This document shows, one piece after another, positions 1 through 4,996 of a stretch of DNA of 6,019 nucleotides (positions are counted from its first letter, which is position 1; each line of letters starts with the position of its first letter). Location: assembly GCA_016844285.1 (NCBI GenBank), contig JAENIS010000086.1, positions 1-6,019 on the forward strand, given 5' to 3'. This DNA comes from Dehalococcoidales bacterium (lineage in GTDB: Bacteria > Chloroflexota > Dehalococcoidia > Dehalococcoidales > UBA2162). The notes below the pieces were generated by a model. That model did no database searches and was not told the origin of the DNA. It worked only from the letters and a program-made list of their open reading frames with translations. Position numbers and translations under genes: made by a program.

Positions 1-347
1 TGAGTGGCGGTAAAAGAGAACCGGCTGGAGGATTTCTTGTCCTGGCCCTCTAACTTGTAAAGTAATGAACTACCGGCGATTTGAAAATCTAAATTACTCC
101 CCTTTTCCAGATAGAAGTAACCATCGACCTTATCCCCATCGGCTAATCTAAGAAGTATCGGCAAGGCACTACCCGCCGGTGCCTCGATTCGCAACTGATA
201 CATTTGCCACTTCTCATCAATCTCCGCTTTCCGGAGTGTCTGAGGAGCCGGCGGGACTGACGACTCTTTTTGGCCTCCTGTTACGGAGCAGCCCAGGATG
301 GATACCAGCGACAATACCGCGATGATGACCAAAACCTTTTTTGCCAT
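1..347 (-). CDS. Partial lipoprotein, possible GOLD-like beta-sandwich domain (3' end off the left edge)
   Basis: Translating the minus strand from an ATG at 345-347 gives 115 residues, open to the left edge (two bases are left over). A GAGGG ribosome binding site lies about six bases upstream. Residues 1-20 form a lipoprotein signal: lysines at 3-4, a hydrophobic stretch at 5-18, and an I-L-G-C lipobox whose Cys20 would be lipidated. A Ser/Gly/Pro-rich linker (about 21-38) follows, so the protein should be tethered outside the membrane. Residues 46-115 look like beta strands, with the phrases GDKVDGYFYLEKG, LDFQIAG and SRFSFTAT. These resemble extracellular GOLD/emp24-like beta-sandwich domains common in Chloroflexota, but that is family resemblance from memory and could be wrong. 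The partner and role are unknown. The gene is divergent from the propeller gene, with the tRNA gene between them. Confidence 0.75.
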   Translation of the reverse strand, partial: MAKKVLVIIAVLSLVSILGCSVTGGQKESSVPPAPQTLRKAEIDEKWQMYQLRIEAPAGSALPILLRLADGDKVDGYFYLEKGSNLDFQIAGSSLLYKLEGQDKKSSSRFSFTAT

Positions 348-368
348 GTCAAACCCTCACTCGATGCC

Positions 369-397
369 ATTTTAACCGAGAAAAGGTCAATAAGCAA
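369..397 (-). promoter_or_regulatory. Possible promoter of the lipoprotein gene
   Basis: Read on the minus strand, TTGCTT (392-397) and TAAAAT (369-374) are separated by 17 bases, upstream of the ATG at 347. The -10 box is good (5 of 6) and the -35 box is weak (3 of 6). A better -35-like TTGACC lies between them, but at the wrong spacing. Confidence 0.4.
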
Positions 398-462
398 GCG
401 AAGACTGTTTAACAACCCCTCACCCTTTGTCCACCTTCCGTTAGCAAGAGCCTTGTATCAAA

Positions 463-495
463 TGTCATTGCGAGAGCGTAGCGACGTGGCAATCT
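463..495 (+). repeat. REP-like short palindromic repeat, copy 1
   Basis: The sequence begins TGTCATTGCGAGAGCG and ends GGCAATCT. It is an imperfect palindrome whose outer arms are ATTGC and GCAAT. A second copy in the same orientation lies at 693-720, on the other side of the tRNA gene. Such TTGCGAG...GCAATCT units are widespread intergenic repeats in bacterial genomes. Confidence 0.6.
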
Positions 496-545
496 GGGTG
501 TGGGGCTAGTTGGTAATCCAAAAGAAAGGGGAACTCTGTGGCATA

Positions 546-618
546 CGCGCCTGGTGGGATTCGAACCCACGACACCCGGTTCCGAAGACCGATGCTCTAT
601 CCACTGAGCTACAGGCGC
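546..618 (-). tRNA. tRNA-Arg (anticodon TCG)
   Basis: The 73-nt cloverleaf is complete on the minus strand. A perfect 7-bp acceptor stem pairs GCGCCTG (612-618) with CAGGCGC (547-553). The D arm has GCTC and GAGC stems. The anticodon stem is TCGGT/ACCGG with one T-G pair, and its loop CTTCGGA places the anticodon TCG at 583-585. The T arm is GTGGG-TTCGAAT-CCCAC, and the discriminator base is G (546). The anticodon reads CGA, so the amino acid is arginine. CCA is not encoded: the minus-strand bases after the discriminator read TAT, so the CCA end must be added enzymatically. Confidence 0.96.
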
Positions 619-635
619 ACGCTTTGTTCAGACTT

Positions 636-664
636 ATTATATCTATTGTTGAAAACCTCGTCAA
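636..664 (-). promoter_or_regulatory. Near-consensus sigma-70 promoter for the tRNA-Arg gene
   Basis: On the minus strand, TTGACG (659-664) is followed after exactly 17 bases by a perfect TATAAT (636-641). Transcription would start near 629, leaving a leader of roughly ten bases before the mature tRNA 5' end at 618. This is the strongest promoter visible in the window and fits a stable RNA gene. Confidence 0.78.
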
Positions 665-692
665 AGGGGTACTATTCGGTTTTGGTTGGTGC

Positions 693-720
693 TGTCTTTG
701 CGAGCGAAGCGAAGCAATCT
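693..720 (+). repeat. REP-like short palindromic repeat, copy 2
   Basis: TGTCTTTGCGAGCGAAGCG continues to AGCAATCT. It matches copy 1 at 463-495 in its ends (TGTC, TTGCGAG and GCAATCT) and in orientation, but has a shorter core. Together the copies bracket the tRNA gene and its promoter. Confidence 0.6.
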
Positions 721-764
721 CAAAGGAATCAACCAAATGCAAACCGAACCATCAGGAGCCTCTC

Positions 765-793
765 TTGACGGACAGGACGTATTGACGCATACT
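765..793 (+). promoter_or_regulatory. Possible promoter of the propeller gene
   Basis: TTGACG (765-770) and CATACT (788-793) are separated by 17 bases. The -35 box is good and the -10 box is moderate (4 of 6). An alternative is a second TTGACG at 782-787 with TATTTT at 803-808, but that spacing is only 15. The choice cannot be settled from sequence alone. Confidence 0.35.
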
Positions 794-828
794 TTGAGCT
801 GGTATTTTAGTAAAGGAGGTACACCTAG

Positions 829-1764
829 ATGCGTTATGGCAGTGGCAAATACACTTACGAACTGGTTGACAACTGGGCTAAGCTACCCAAAGGTTGGTCT
901 TTTCTGGATGTCGGTGGTCTAACAGTTGATGCACAGGATAGAATCTATGTTTTTAACCGGAGTCCCCATCCCGTAACCATCCATGACCGTGAGGGTAACT
1001 TCCTTGGCTCCTGGGGTGAAGGCTATTTTAACCGCCCTCACGGGAGCCGCTTTGATAGTCATGGTACCCTTTACTGTACCGATGACGGCAACCACATGGT
1101 CTCCAAGTTTACTCCGGATGGCAAACTACTCGGAGTAATCGGAGAAAAGGGTAAGCCCTCGGATACCGGCTATACCCCAAAGAGTAATCTTATTGACAGC
1201 CTGAGAAGCATCAAGCATGGAGGCCCCCCCTTTAACCGACCGACTGGTGTCGATTTCGATTCATCCGGCAACTATTATATTTCCGACGGCTATGGCAATG
1301 CCAGGGTACACAAGTATTCCCCCGACGGGAAACTGCTCTTCTCATGGGGTGAACCGGGCACCGGTCCTAGTGAGTTCATGCTACCCCATAACGTCTGGGT
1401 GGATAAGTTCGACCGTGTTTGGATTCCCGACCGGGAGAACAACCGGATACAAATCTTTGATACCAATGGTAAACTCCTGCAAATATGGTATGACCTTGTC
1501 CGGCCTACCGATATATTCATTGATAAAGACGATATCGTCTATGTCTCCGAAATCCGACCCGGTGTCAGCATCTTCACCCTTGAGGGTAGACTCCTTGCCC
1601 GCTGGTTTAACGAGGAGAAAGACCCGGCGACAGACCTATTTATCTCATGCCACGCTATCACCGTTGACTCCAAGGGTGATATCTATGTCGGTGAAGTTGC
1701 CTGGACTCACTCCAAATACGATAAAGGAGCAAAAACAGTGCAGAAATTCGCCCGGGTAAAATAG
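829..1764 (+). CDS. Six-bladed NHL-repeat beta-propeller, PAL-like (peptidyl-hydroxyglycine amidating lyase family)
   Basis: The protein has 311 residues. An AAAGGAGGT ribosome binding site (812-820) sits eight bases before the ATG and fixes the start. Six NHL-type blades are visible at about residues 28-62, 69-106, 137-175, 186-221, 225-261 and 274-310, each with a VD.xGxIYV-like strand and a D.xGKLL-like turn. No signal peptide is seen, so it is probably cytoplasmic. In animal PAL, three histidines at blade starts bind zinc, and an arginine and a tyrosine act in cleaving alpha-hydroxyglycine amides. The equivalents appear to be present: His71 (in RPHG), His187 (in LPHN), His276 (in CHAI), Arg44 (in VFNR) and Tyr155 (in SDGYGNAR). 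This suggests a real lyase rather than a passive scaffold. The substrate is unknown, and no monooxygenase partner is in the window. The gene is monocistronic and convergent with the crotonase gene. Confidence 0.88.
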   Translation: MRYGSGKYTYELVDNWAKLPKGWSFLDVGGLTVDAQDRIYVFNRSPHPVTIHDREGNFLGSWGEGYFNRPHGSRFDSHGTLYCTDDGNHMVSKFTPDGKLLGVIGEKGKPSDTGYTPKSNLIDSLRSIKHGGPPFNRPTGVDFDSSGNYYISDGYGNARVHKYSPDGKLLFSWGEPGTGPSEFMLPHNVWVDKFDRVWIPDRENNRIQIFDTNGKLLQIWYDLVRPTDIFIDKDDIVYVSEIRPGVSIFTLEGRLLARWFNEEKDPATDLFISCHAITVDSKGDIYVGEVAWTHSKYDKGAKTVQKFARVK

Positions 1765-1855
1765 CCCTAGTTGATGAGCTACCTGCTTTTGAGATTTGTT
1801 GACAACCTCACCCCCTTAATCCCCCTCTCCTAATAGGAGAGGGGGAAGAAAAAGA

Positions 1856-1877
1856 AAGAGGGGCTAACGCCCCTCTT
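1856..1877 (-). terminator. Probable intrinsic terminator for the crotonase gene (module B)
   Basis: On the minus strand a 9-bp stem, AAGAGGGGC paired with GCCCCTCTT, has a GTTA loop and is followed by the T-rich tail TCTTTTTCTT (1846-1855). It lies about 130 bases past the crotonase stop codon. The tail is T-rich on the minus strand only, so it should act in that direction. It is also part of the repeat element. Confidence 0.5.
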
Positions 1878-1895
1878 AAATACCCTACCGAATCA

Positions 1896-1940
1896 TAGTG
1901 TAAGTAAGAGAGGGACTTCGTCCCTCTCTTACTTACACTA
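1896..1940. terminator. Long perfect hairpin between convergent genes (module C), possible bidirectional terminator
   Basis: A 20-bp perfect stem (1896-1915 with 1921-1940) closes on the loop CTTCG. It lies between the stop codons of the plus-strand propeller gene and the minus-strand crotonase gene. The plus side is followed by CTCTTTCCCTT, a weak U-rich tail, so termination is plausible but not certain. Degraded relatives lie at 4801-4818 and about 5721-5753. Confidence 0.45.
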
Positions 1941-2006
1941 CTCTTTCCCTTACTAAGAATCCTGTATCAGGAGGAAGTAACCGGCTACTTCCCGCTCACC
2001 TTGAAA

Positions 2007-2855
2007 TTACTGTCTCTCCCGGAACAGTTCTTTTTTCCCACCTTCATCCCTTGCCCTGGTTCTCTCCGCCGACACTCTCTTGCTTTCTTCACTGGCGTGA
2101 GATAGCTGGTGAATTAACATGTGATACTCCCAGGCATTTCTCTGCCCCATCTGGTCTAGGGCATAGTTTAGAGACCTCTTGATAAGACTGGCGACGACGG
2201 GTGCCGCGGCGGCAATCTTGCGCGCCAGAGCCAGCGTCTCCGCTTCCAGTTTCTCTCTGGGGACTACCCGGCTGACCAGGCCGAGCCGCTGCGCCTCCTG
2301 GGCAGAGATGGGCTCACCAGTCCACATCATCTCTTTGGCTTTCCTGAAGCCCACGTCATAGGGATGAAAGAGAATCTCAATGGCGGCAAAAGCCAGTCTG
2401 GTCGGGAGGACTTCCCTGAACTGGGCATCCTCGGAGGCAACGATGAGGTCACACATGGAGGCAGCCTGCCAGCCAGCGCTAATCGCATTGCCCTGTACCA
2501 TGGCAATGGTCGGCTTGCTCACGTTGTGCATCGCCTGCCCCTGCTTATAATCAACGTAGTCCTCTTTCTTCATGTGCCCTTCCATACCGGTAAGTTTGGT
2601 CGCCATGGCCCTCCCGATTATCGGCCCGCGGGCATCCTGTCCCTTACCGCTGACGTCATGGCTGGCACAGAAATCTTTACCGGCCCCGGCCAGAATGATT
2701 ACCCGTATCTCCTCGTCGAGGTCGGCTTCCACAAATGCATCCTGCAGTTCTTCCAGCATGAGCCAGTCCTGAGCGTTGCGTGCTTCAGGACGGTTCATCG
2801 TCACCTTCACAATACCGGGCTCGATTTTCTGGTAAAGTATCCTTTCGTAAGCCAT
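2007..2855 (-). CDS. Crotonase-fold (enoyl-CoA hydratase/isomerase superfamily) protein with atypical active site
   Basis: The chosen start is the ATG at 2853-2855, giving 282 residues. AAAGGAGGGG lies directly upstream; an in-frame start eight codons earlier (2879) would put this binding site inside the gene. Superfamily features are MNRPEARNA (20-28), the first oxyanion-hole segment AGAGKDFCASHD (56-67) and the second QGNAISAGWQAASMCDL (121-137), then VASEDAQF and the KAKEMMWTGEPISAQEAQRLGLVSRVV segment split around residue 185. By alignment with rat enoyl-CoA hydratase, catalytic Glu144 is Gln130 and Glu164 is Leu150. Simple hydration of enoyl-CoA is therefore unlikely; a thioesterase, hydrolase, isomerase or other acyl-CoA reaction is possible. 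It resembles actinobacterial EchA-like proteins with a GHD and GGW pattern. The charged C-terminal tail (from about 255) is extended. The product is cytoplasmic, transcribed alone from its own promoter. Confidence 0.88.
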   Translation of the reverse strand: MAYERILYQKIEPGIVKVTMNRPEARNAQDWLMLEELQDAFVEADLDEEIRVIILAGAGKDFCASHDVSGKGQDARGPIIGRAMATKLTGMEGHMKKEDYVDYKQGQAMHNVSKPTIAMVQGNAISAGWQAASMCDLIVASEDAQFREVLPTRLAFAAIEILFHPYDVGFRKAKEMMWTGEPISAQEAQRLGLVSRVVPREKLEAETLALARKIAAAAPVVASLIKRSLNYALDQMGQRNAWEYHMLIHQLSHASEESKRVSAERTRARDEGGKKELFRERQ

Positions 2856-2903
2856 GTCCCCTCCTTTTTCTAGCATCACCGCTGTTTATTTTCCATTGCC
2901 CCA

Positions 2904-2932
2904 ATAATATACCACCAACCCAGGCAGGTCAA
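2904..2932 (-). promoter_or_regulatory. Probable sigma-70 promoter of the crotonase gene
   Basis: On the minus strand, TTGACC (2927-2932) and TATTAT (2904-2909) are separated by 17 bases. The start would fall near 2897, giving a leader of about 40 bases. An overlapping TATATT two bases upstream offers a 15-base spacing and is less likely. Confidence 0.6.
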
Positions 2933-2958
2933 GCACCGTATACTAGAAAGTGCTTAAG

Positions 2959-3029
2959 AACCTATCCCCCTGCCCCCTTCCCTTGGTGAGGGAAGGGGGA
3001 GTGTAGGTGAGAGGTTAGCCAACAATCTC
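2959..3029. repeat. Modular palindromic intergenic element, copy 2 (short form)
   Basis: The core is an 11-bp hairpin, CCCCCTTCCCT (2973-2983) paired with its complement (2989-2999), with the loop TGGTG. The left flank begins AACCTATCCCC, as in copy 4. The right end, AGGTTAGCCAACAATC (3012-3027), is the complement of the GATTGTT...AACCT end seen in copies 1 and 4. No U-rich tail makes it an obvious terminator. Confidence 0.65.
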
Positions 3030-3223
3030 GCTTATTAAGGGAAAGGTCACCGGGACTGAGTGCCCAGCGCATCTGGCAGAACAAATCGCTTCCAATGTTA
3101 AACGCAGAAGAGACATGGCTAATCGCCTTTTAATGAGTTAGCACCTCTTCCCTCTCAATCATCGTGACTACCTTCCACAGAGACAAGAGACTCGCTGGTA
3201 AATTGGGTATCCCTTTTGTGCCT
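3030..3223. other. Intergenic stretch downstream of the MFS gene, nothing recognised
   Basis: These 194 bases lie between repeat copy 2 and the MFS stop codon. I see no open reading frame with a ribosome binding site, no strong hairpin and no tRNA. An open frame crossing into the MFS gene on the plus strand (from 3164) has no support and is a shadow of that gene. Confidence 0.5.
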
Positions 3224-4465
3224 TTACACCTTATTAACCAGGGCACTTTTTCTCTGATACCACAGGAACACGAGACAGGCGACAACTATCACCAGCAAGG
3301 CAATGCCCGTTATGGCAAAAGTAGGGGAGAAACCAAGATGCTTAATCAAGTAGCCGACCCCCAGGATGAGAAAGCCGGAACCACCGCGGCTGCACGCATA
3401 GTAAACCCCCATCGCCGTAGAGCGGTTGGTTTCTGGTGTCTGGTTGATGAGGTAAATCTCTGAGACCGGCATCAGGACAAACATCAGGGCACCCAGAGAC
3501 AGAAATATGGGTATGCTGGTCCAGACAGAAGTAACCTGGGTCAGGAGATAGATGACCGGGCCGGTAACCACACCAGCCACGATGAGCATCCGACGTGGTC
3601 CCACACGGTCGGCAAAATACCCGGCGAGGGGACCGGCGGGAAGACCACCAAGGTAAACAACAGCTTGCAGAGCCGCTCCGATGGCCGCACTTTCACCCAG
3701 TCTATCGACGATAAAGAGCGGCAGAAAAGAGATGACAGAACCGATGAAGACCTGACCAAAGGTGCCAATGGTTAAATAGGTAATAAGGTTAGACCTGCTG
3801 TGCTGAGGCTCTGGTGGCTCAACTTTACCATGGCCACCGGCACTGACCGGTGCTTTCACCGTTTGCCTGTCGGCACCGGTGAGAAGGTAAAGGACAATGC
3901 CCAGGACAAAAACCACCGCACCCGGTATCATGAAAGCACTTTTCCAGCCCAGGTAGCTGCTTGCTAGGGCGGCAGCAATCAGCGGGGCAGAGAGGTTACT
4001 GGCGGTGCCGCCTATCTGGTGAATACCGAGTGCCCAACCCCGTCTTTTCGGCTCGACCAAGCTGGTAACGAGCGGAGCGGATGCCGGGTGATACCCCCCC
4101 CCGAACAGGCCCATCAGCACCATGAGGGTAACCATCATCCCGTAAGTTGGGGCGATACCTAGCAAAAACCCGCACAACGCCGCACCCGAGACACCCAGGG
4201 CAATAAGTGCCCGCCGGCCAATCCGGTCAGCCAGCCAACCCGCCGGCAGCTGGCTGACTCCGTAGGCGATGGTAAACGCCGAAACCAGTCCGCCTGCCTG
4301 GGCGACATCAATGTTAAGGGAGCTACGGATGAATGGCAGTAGCGGGGGGACGCTTGACGAGAGCAAGTGATGTCCCCAGTGCGCCAGTACAAAAAGGGTG
4401 AGCATTCCGGCTAGTCGTGTACGAACCTTGGGAGTCTCGATTCTGTTTTCCTCCTTGCTTGGCAA
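3224..4465 (-). CDS. MFS transporter, 12 membrane segments, fosmidomycin-resistance-like
   Basis: The protein has 413 residues, read from a TTG start at 4463-4465. It is a typical MFS permease: a short charged N-terminus (1-18), six helices, a hydrophilic central loop (about 198-226, rich in Pro, Gly and Glu) and six more helices, ending in a charged tail. MFS motif A is present in both halves: GWLADRIGRRALI at 76-88 and the degenerate GYFADRVGPRRML at 282-294. Segment GLFGGGYHPASAPLV (119-133) recalls the Fsr/fosmidomycin-resistance branch, and exporters of small organic acids or drugs are also similar. The substrate is inferred only. No ribosome binding site precedes the TTG well, whereas an AAGGAGG lies inside codons 4-6. 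Nine consecutive Gs encode the Gly122-124 run. The gene appears monocistronic. Confidence 0.87.
   Translation of the reverse strand: MPSKEENRIETPKVRTRLAGMLTLFVLAHWGHHLLSSSVPPLLPFIRSSLNIDVAQAGGLVSAFTIAYGVSQLPAGWLADRIGRRALIALGVSGAALCGFLLGIAPTYGMMVTLMVLMGLFGGGYHPASAPLVTSLVEPKRRGWALGIHQIGGTASNLSAPLIAAALASSYLGWKSAFMIPGAVVFVLGIVLYLLTGADRQTVKAPVSAGGHGKVEPPEPQHSRSNLITYLTIGTFGQVFIGSVISFLPLFIVDRLGESAAIGAALQAVVYLGGLPAGPLAGYFADRVGPRRMLIVAGVVTGPVIYLLTQVTSVWTSIPIFLSLGALMFVLMPVSEIYLINQTPETNRSTAMGVYYACSRGGSGFLILGVGYLIKHLGFSPTFAITGIALLVIVVACLVFLWYQRKSALVNKV
4450..4456 (-). promoter_or_regulatory. Consensus-like Shine-Dalgarno inside the predicted start of the MFS gene
   Basis: AAGGAGG reads on the minus strand at 4450-4456, inside codons 4-6 of the frame that starts with TTG. 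Eight bases later, at the spacing expected for initiation, the codon is ATC (codon 9, 4439-4441), not ATG, GTG or TTG. The next in-frame ATG is Met21, about 37 bases beyond the motif. Confidence 0.5.
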
Positions 4466-4500
4466 TACCGCTCTGTTCCATTACCAAATGGCTAGCAAGA

Positions 4501-4529
4501 ATTATAGTAGCCAGTAGCCTGAAGCGCAA
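4501..4529 (-). promoter_or_regulatory. Probable promoter of the MFS gene
   Basis: A perfect TATAAT (4501-4506, minus strand) is preceded, 17 bases upstream, by TTGCGC (4524-4529), a weak -35 box. Transcription would begin near 4494, leaving about 29 bases before the TTG start. Confidence 0.5.
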
Positions 4530-4635
4530 GCAACGGATGCCCGGTGGCTAAGACGTAGCCTCACTGGCAAGCTTCAGCCGAATGGGCATTCAAATTACAC
4601 TTTTCCCGATGGGAAGGGTTCAGCCTGAAAGGAAG
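4530..4635. other. Intergenic stretch upstream of the MFS promoter, nothing recognised
   Basis: No gene, strong hairpin or repeat copy is visible here. The stretch lies between the MFS promoter and the 171-bp inverted-repeat element, and could carry upstream regulatory sites that cannot be identified by eye. Confidence 0.4.
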
Positions 4636-4806
4636 TTACTAATAGTCTCATTATAGAATGAACTCAGGATATGGGTGATGCTAATCAAATAGAAGCGTGT
4701 CATTCTGGCCTTCGCCAGAATCCAGATACCACCCTGCCCCTGGATTCCAGCCTACGCTGGAATGACAGTTATTGACGTATACAGACTATTATGAGACACC
4801 TAGTAA
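4636..4806. mobile_element. MITE-like element with 21-bp terminal inverted repeats around a paired REP hairpin
   Basis: The ends at 4636-4656 and 4786-4806 are inverted repeats matching at 17 of 21 positions (GTCTCAT and ATAG are conserved). Inside lie two inverted 28-base arms, 4698-4725 and 4740-4767, that share TGTCATTC and GAATCCAG. Each arm also folds on itself: TGGC-CTTC-GCCA in the first and CAGC-CTAC-GCTG in the second. No transposase or open reading frame is present and no clear target duplication is seen, so this would be a non-autonomous element. It lies between the MFS promoter and repeat copy 3. Confidence 0.55.
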
Positions 4807-4935
4807 GTAAAAGAGAGGAAGCTATACCCCCCTTACGCTCTCCTTATTGTTCAGGGGGTATTTAAGAGGGGCTAACGCCCCTCTTTCTCTATTTCCCCCT
4901 CTCCTAAGAGGAGAGGGGGATTAAGGGGGTGAGGT
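4801..4935. repeat. Modular palindromic intergenic element, copy 3 (inverted relative to copy 1)
   Basis: Positions 4856-4935 match the reverse complement of about 1805-1885 closely. They contain module B (4864-4885, 9-bp stem, TAAC loop) and module A (4894-4920, 12-bp stem, loop AAG), followed by TTAAGGGGGTGAGGT. The left part (4801-4818) resembles one arm of module C, but its partner arm is lost. Between them, ATACCCCC (4824-4831) and GGGGGTAT (4854-4861) form another inverted pair. Its left edge overlaps the end of the MITE-like element. Confidence 0.72.
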
Positions 4936-4996
4936 CATCCTAAGTGGTAATGTGTGCTGAAGCAGGCATTGCCTCAGTAATTAACCAGACAGGACA
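4936..4996. other. Short gap downstream of the molybdoenzyme gene
   Basis: These bases lie between repeat copy 3 and the stop codon of the minus-strand molybdoenzyme gene. No hairpin with a U-rich tail is present, so any termination of that gene would fall within the hairpins of copy 3. Confidence 0.4.

Larger units (their letters stand above)
1791..1940. repeat. Modular palindromic intergenic element, copy 1 (modules A-B-C)
   Basis: This element fills the gap between two convergent genes. It opens with GAGATTTGTTGACAACCT (1791-1808), an end shared with copies 2 and 4. Three hairpins follow. A, at 1821-1845, is a perfect palindrome of CCCCCTCTCCTA and its complement around one base. B, at 1856-1877, has a 9-bp stem and a TAAC loop. 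C, at 1896-1940, has a perfect 20-bp stem. Modules A and B recur at 4801-4935 in the opposite orientation. It has no coding capacity and is probably a non-autonomous mobile or REP-type repeat. Confidence 0.75.

Noticed and set aside
510..785. Open frames across the tRNA gene on both strands
   Set aside because: They translate the tRNA gene and the REP-like repeats. The apparent phrases on each strand are a by-product of the T arm and anticodon arm sequence.
1217..1759. Plus-strand open frame of 180 codons inside the propeller gene
   Set aside because: It is out of frame within the NHL propeller gene, is rich in Ser, Thr, Pro and Ile in a shadow-like pattern, and has no start signal.
2364..2873. 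Plus-strand open frame of 169 codons opposite the crotonase gene
   Set aside because: It is antisense to a well-supported crotonase-fold gene, has no ribosome binding site and shows no recognisable protein pattern.
4323..4529. Alternative minus-strand frame starting upstream of the MFS gene
   Set aside because: It overlaps the MFS start in another frame, covers the MFS promoter and shows no membrane-protein pattern. I considered it as a frameshifted N-terminus, but found no sign of that.
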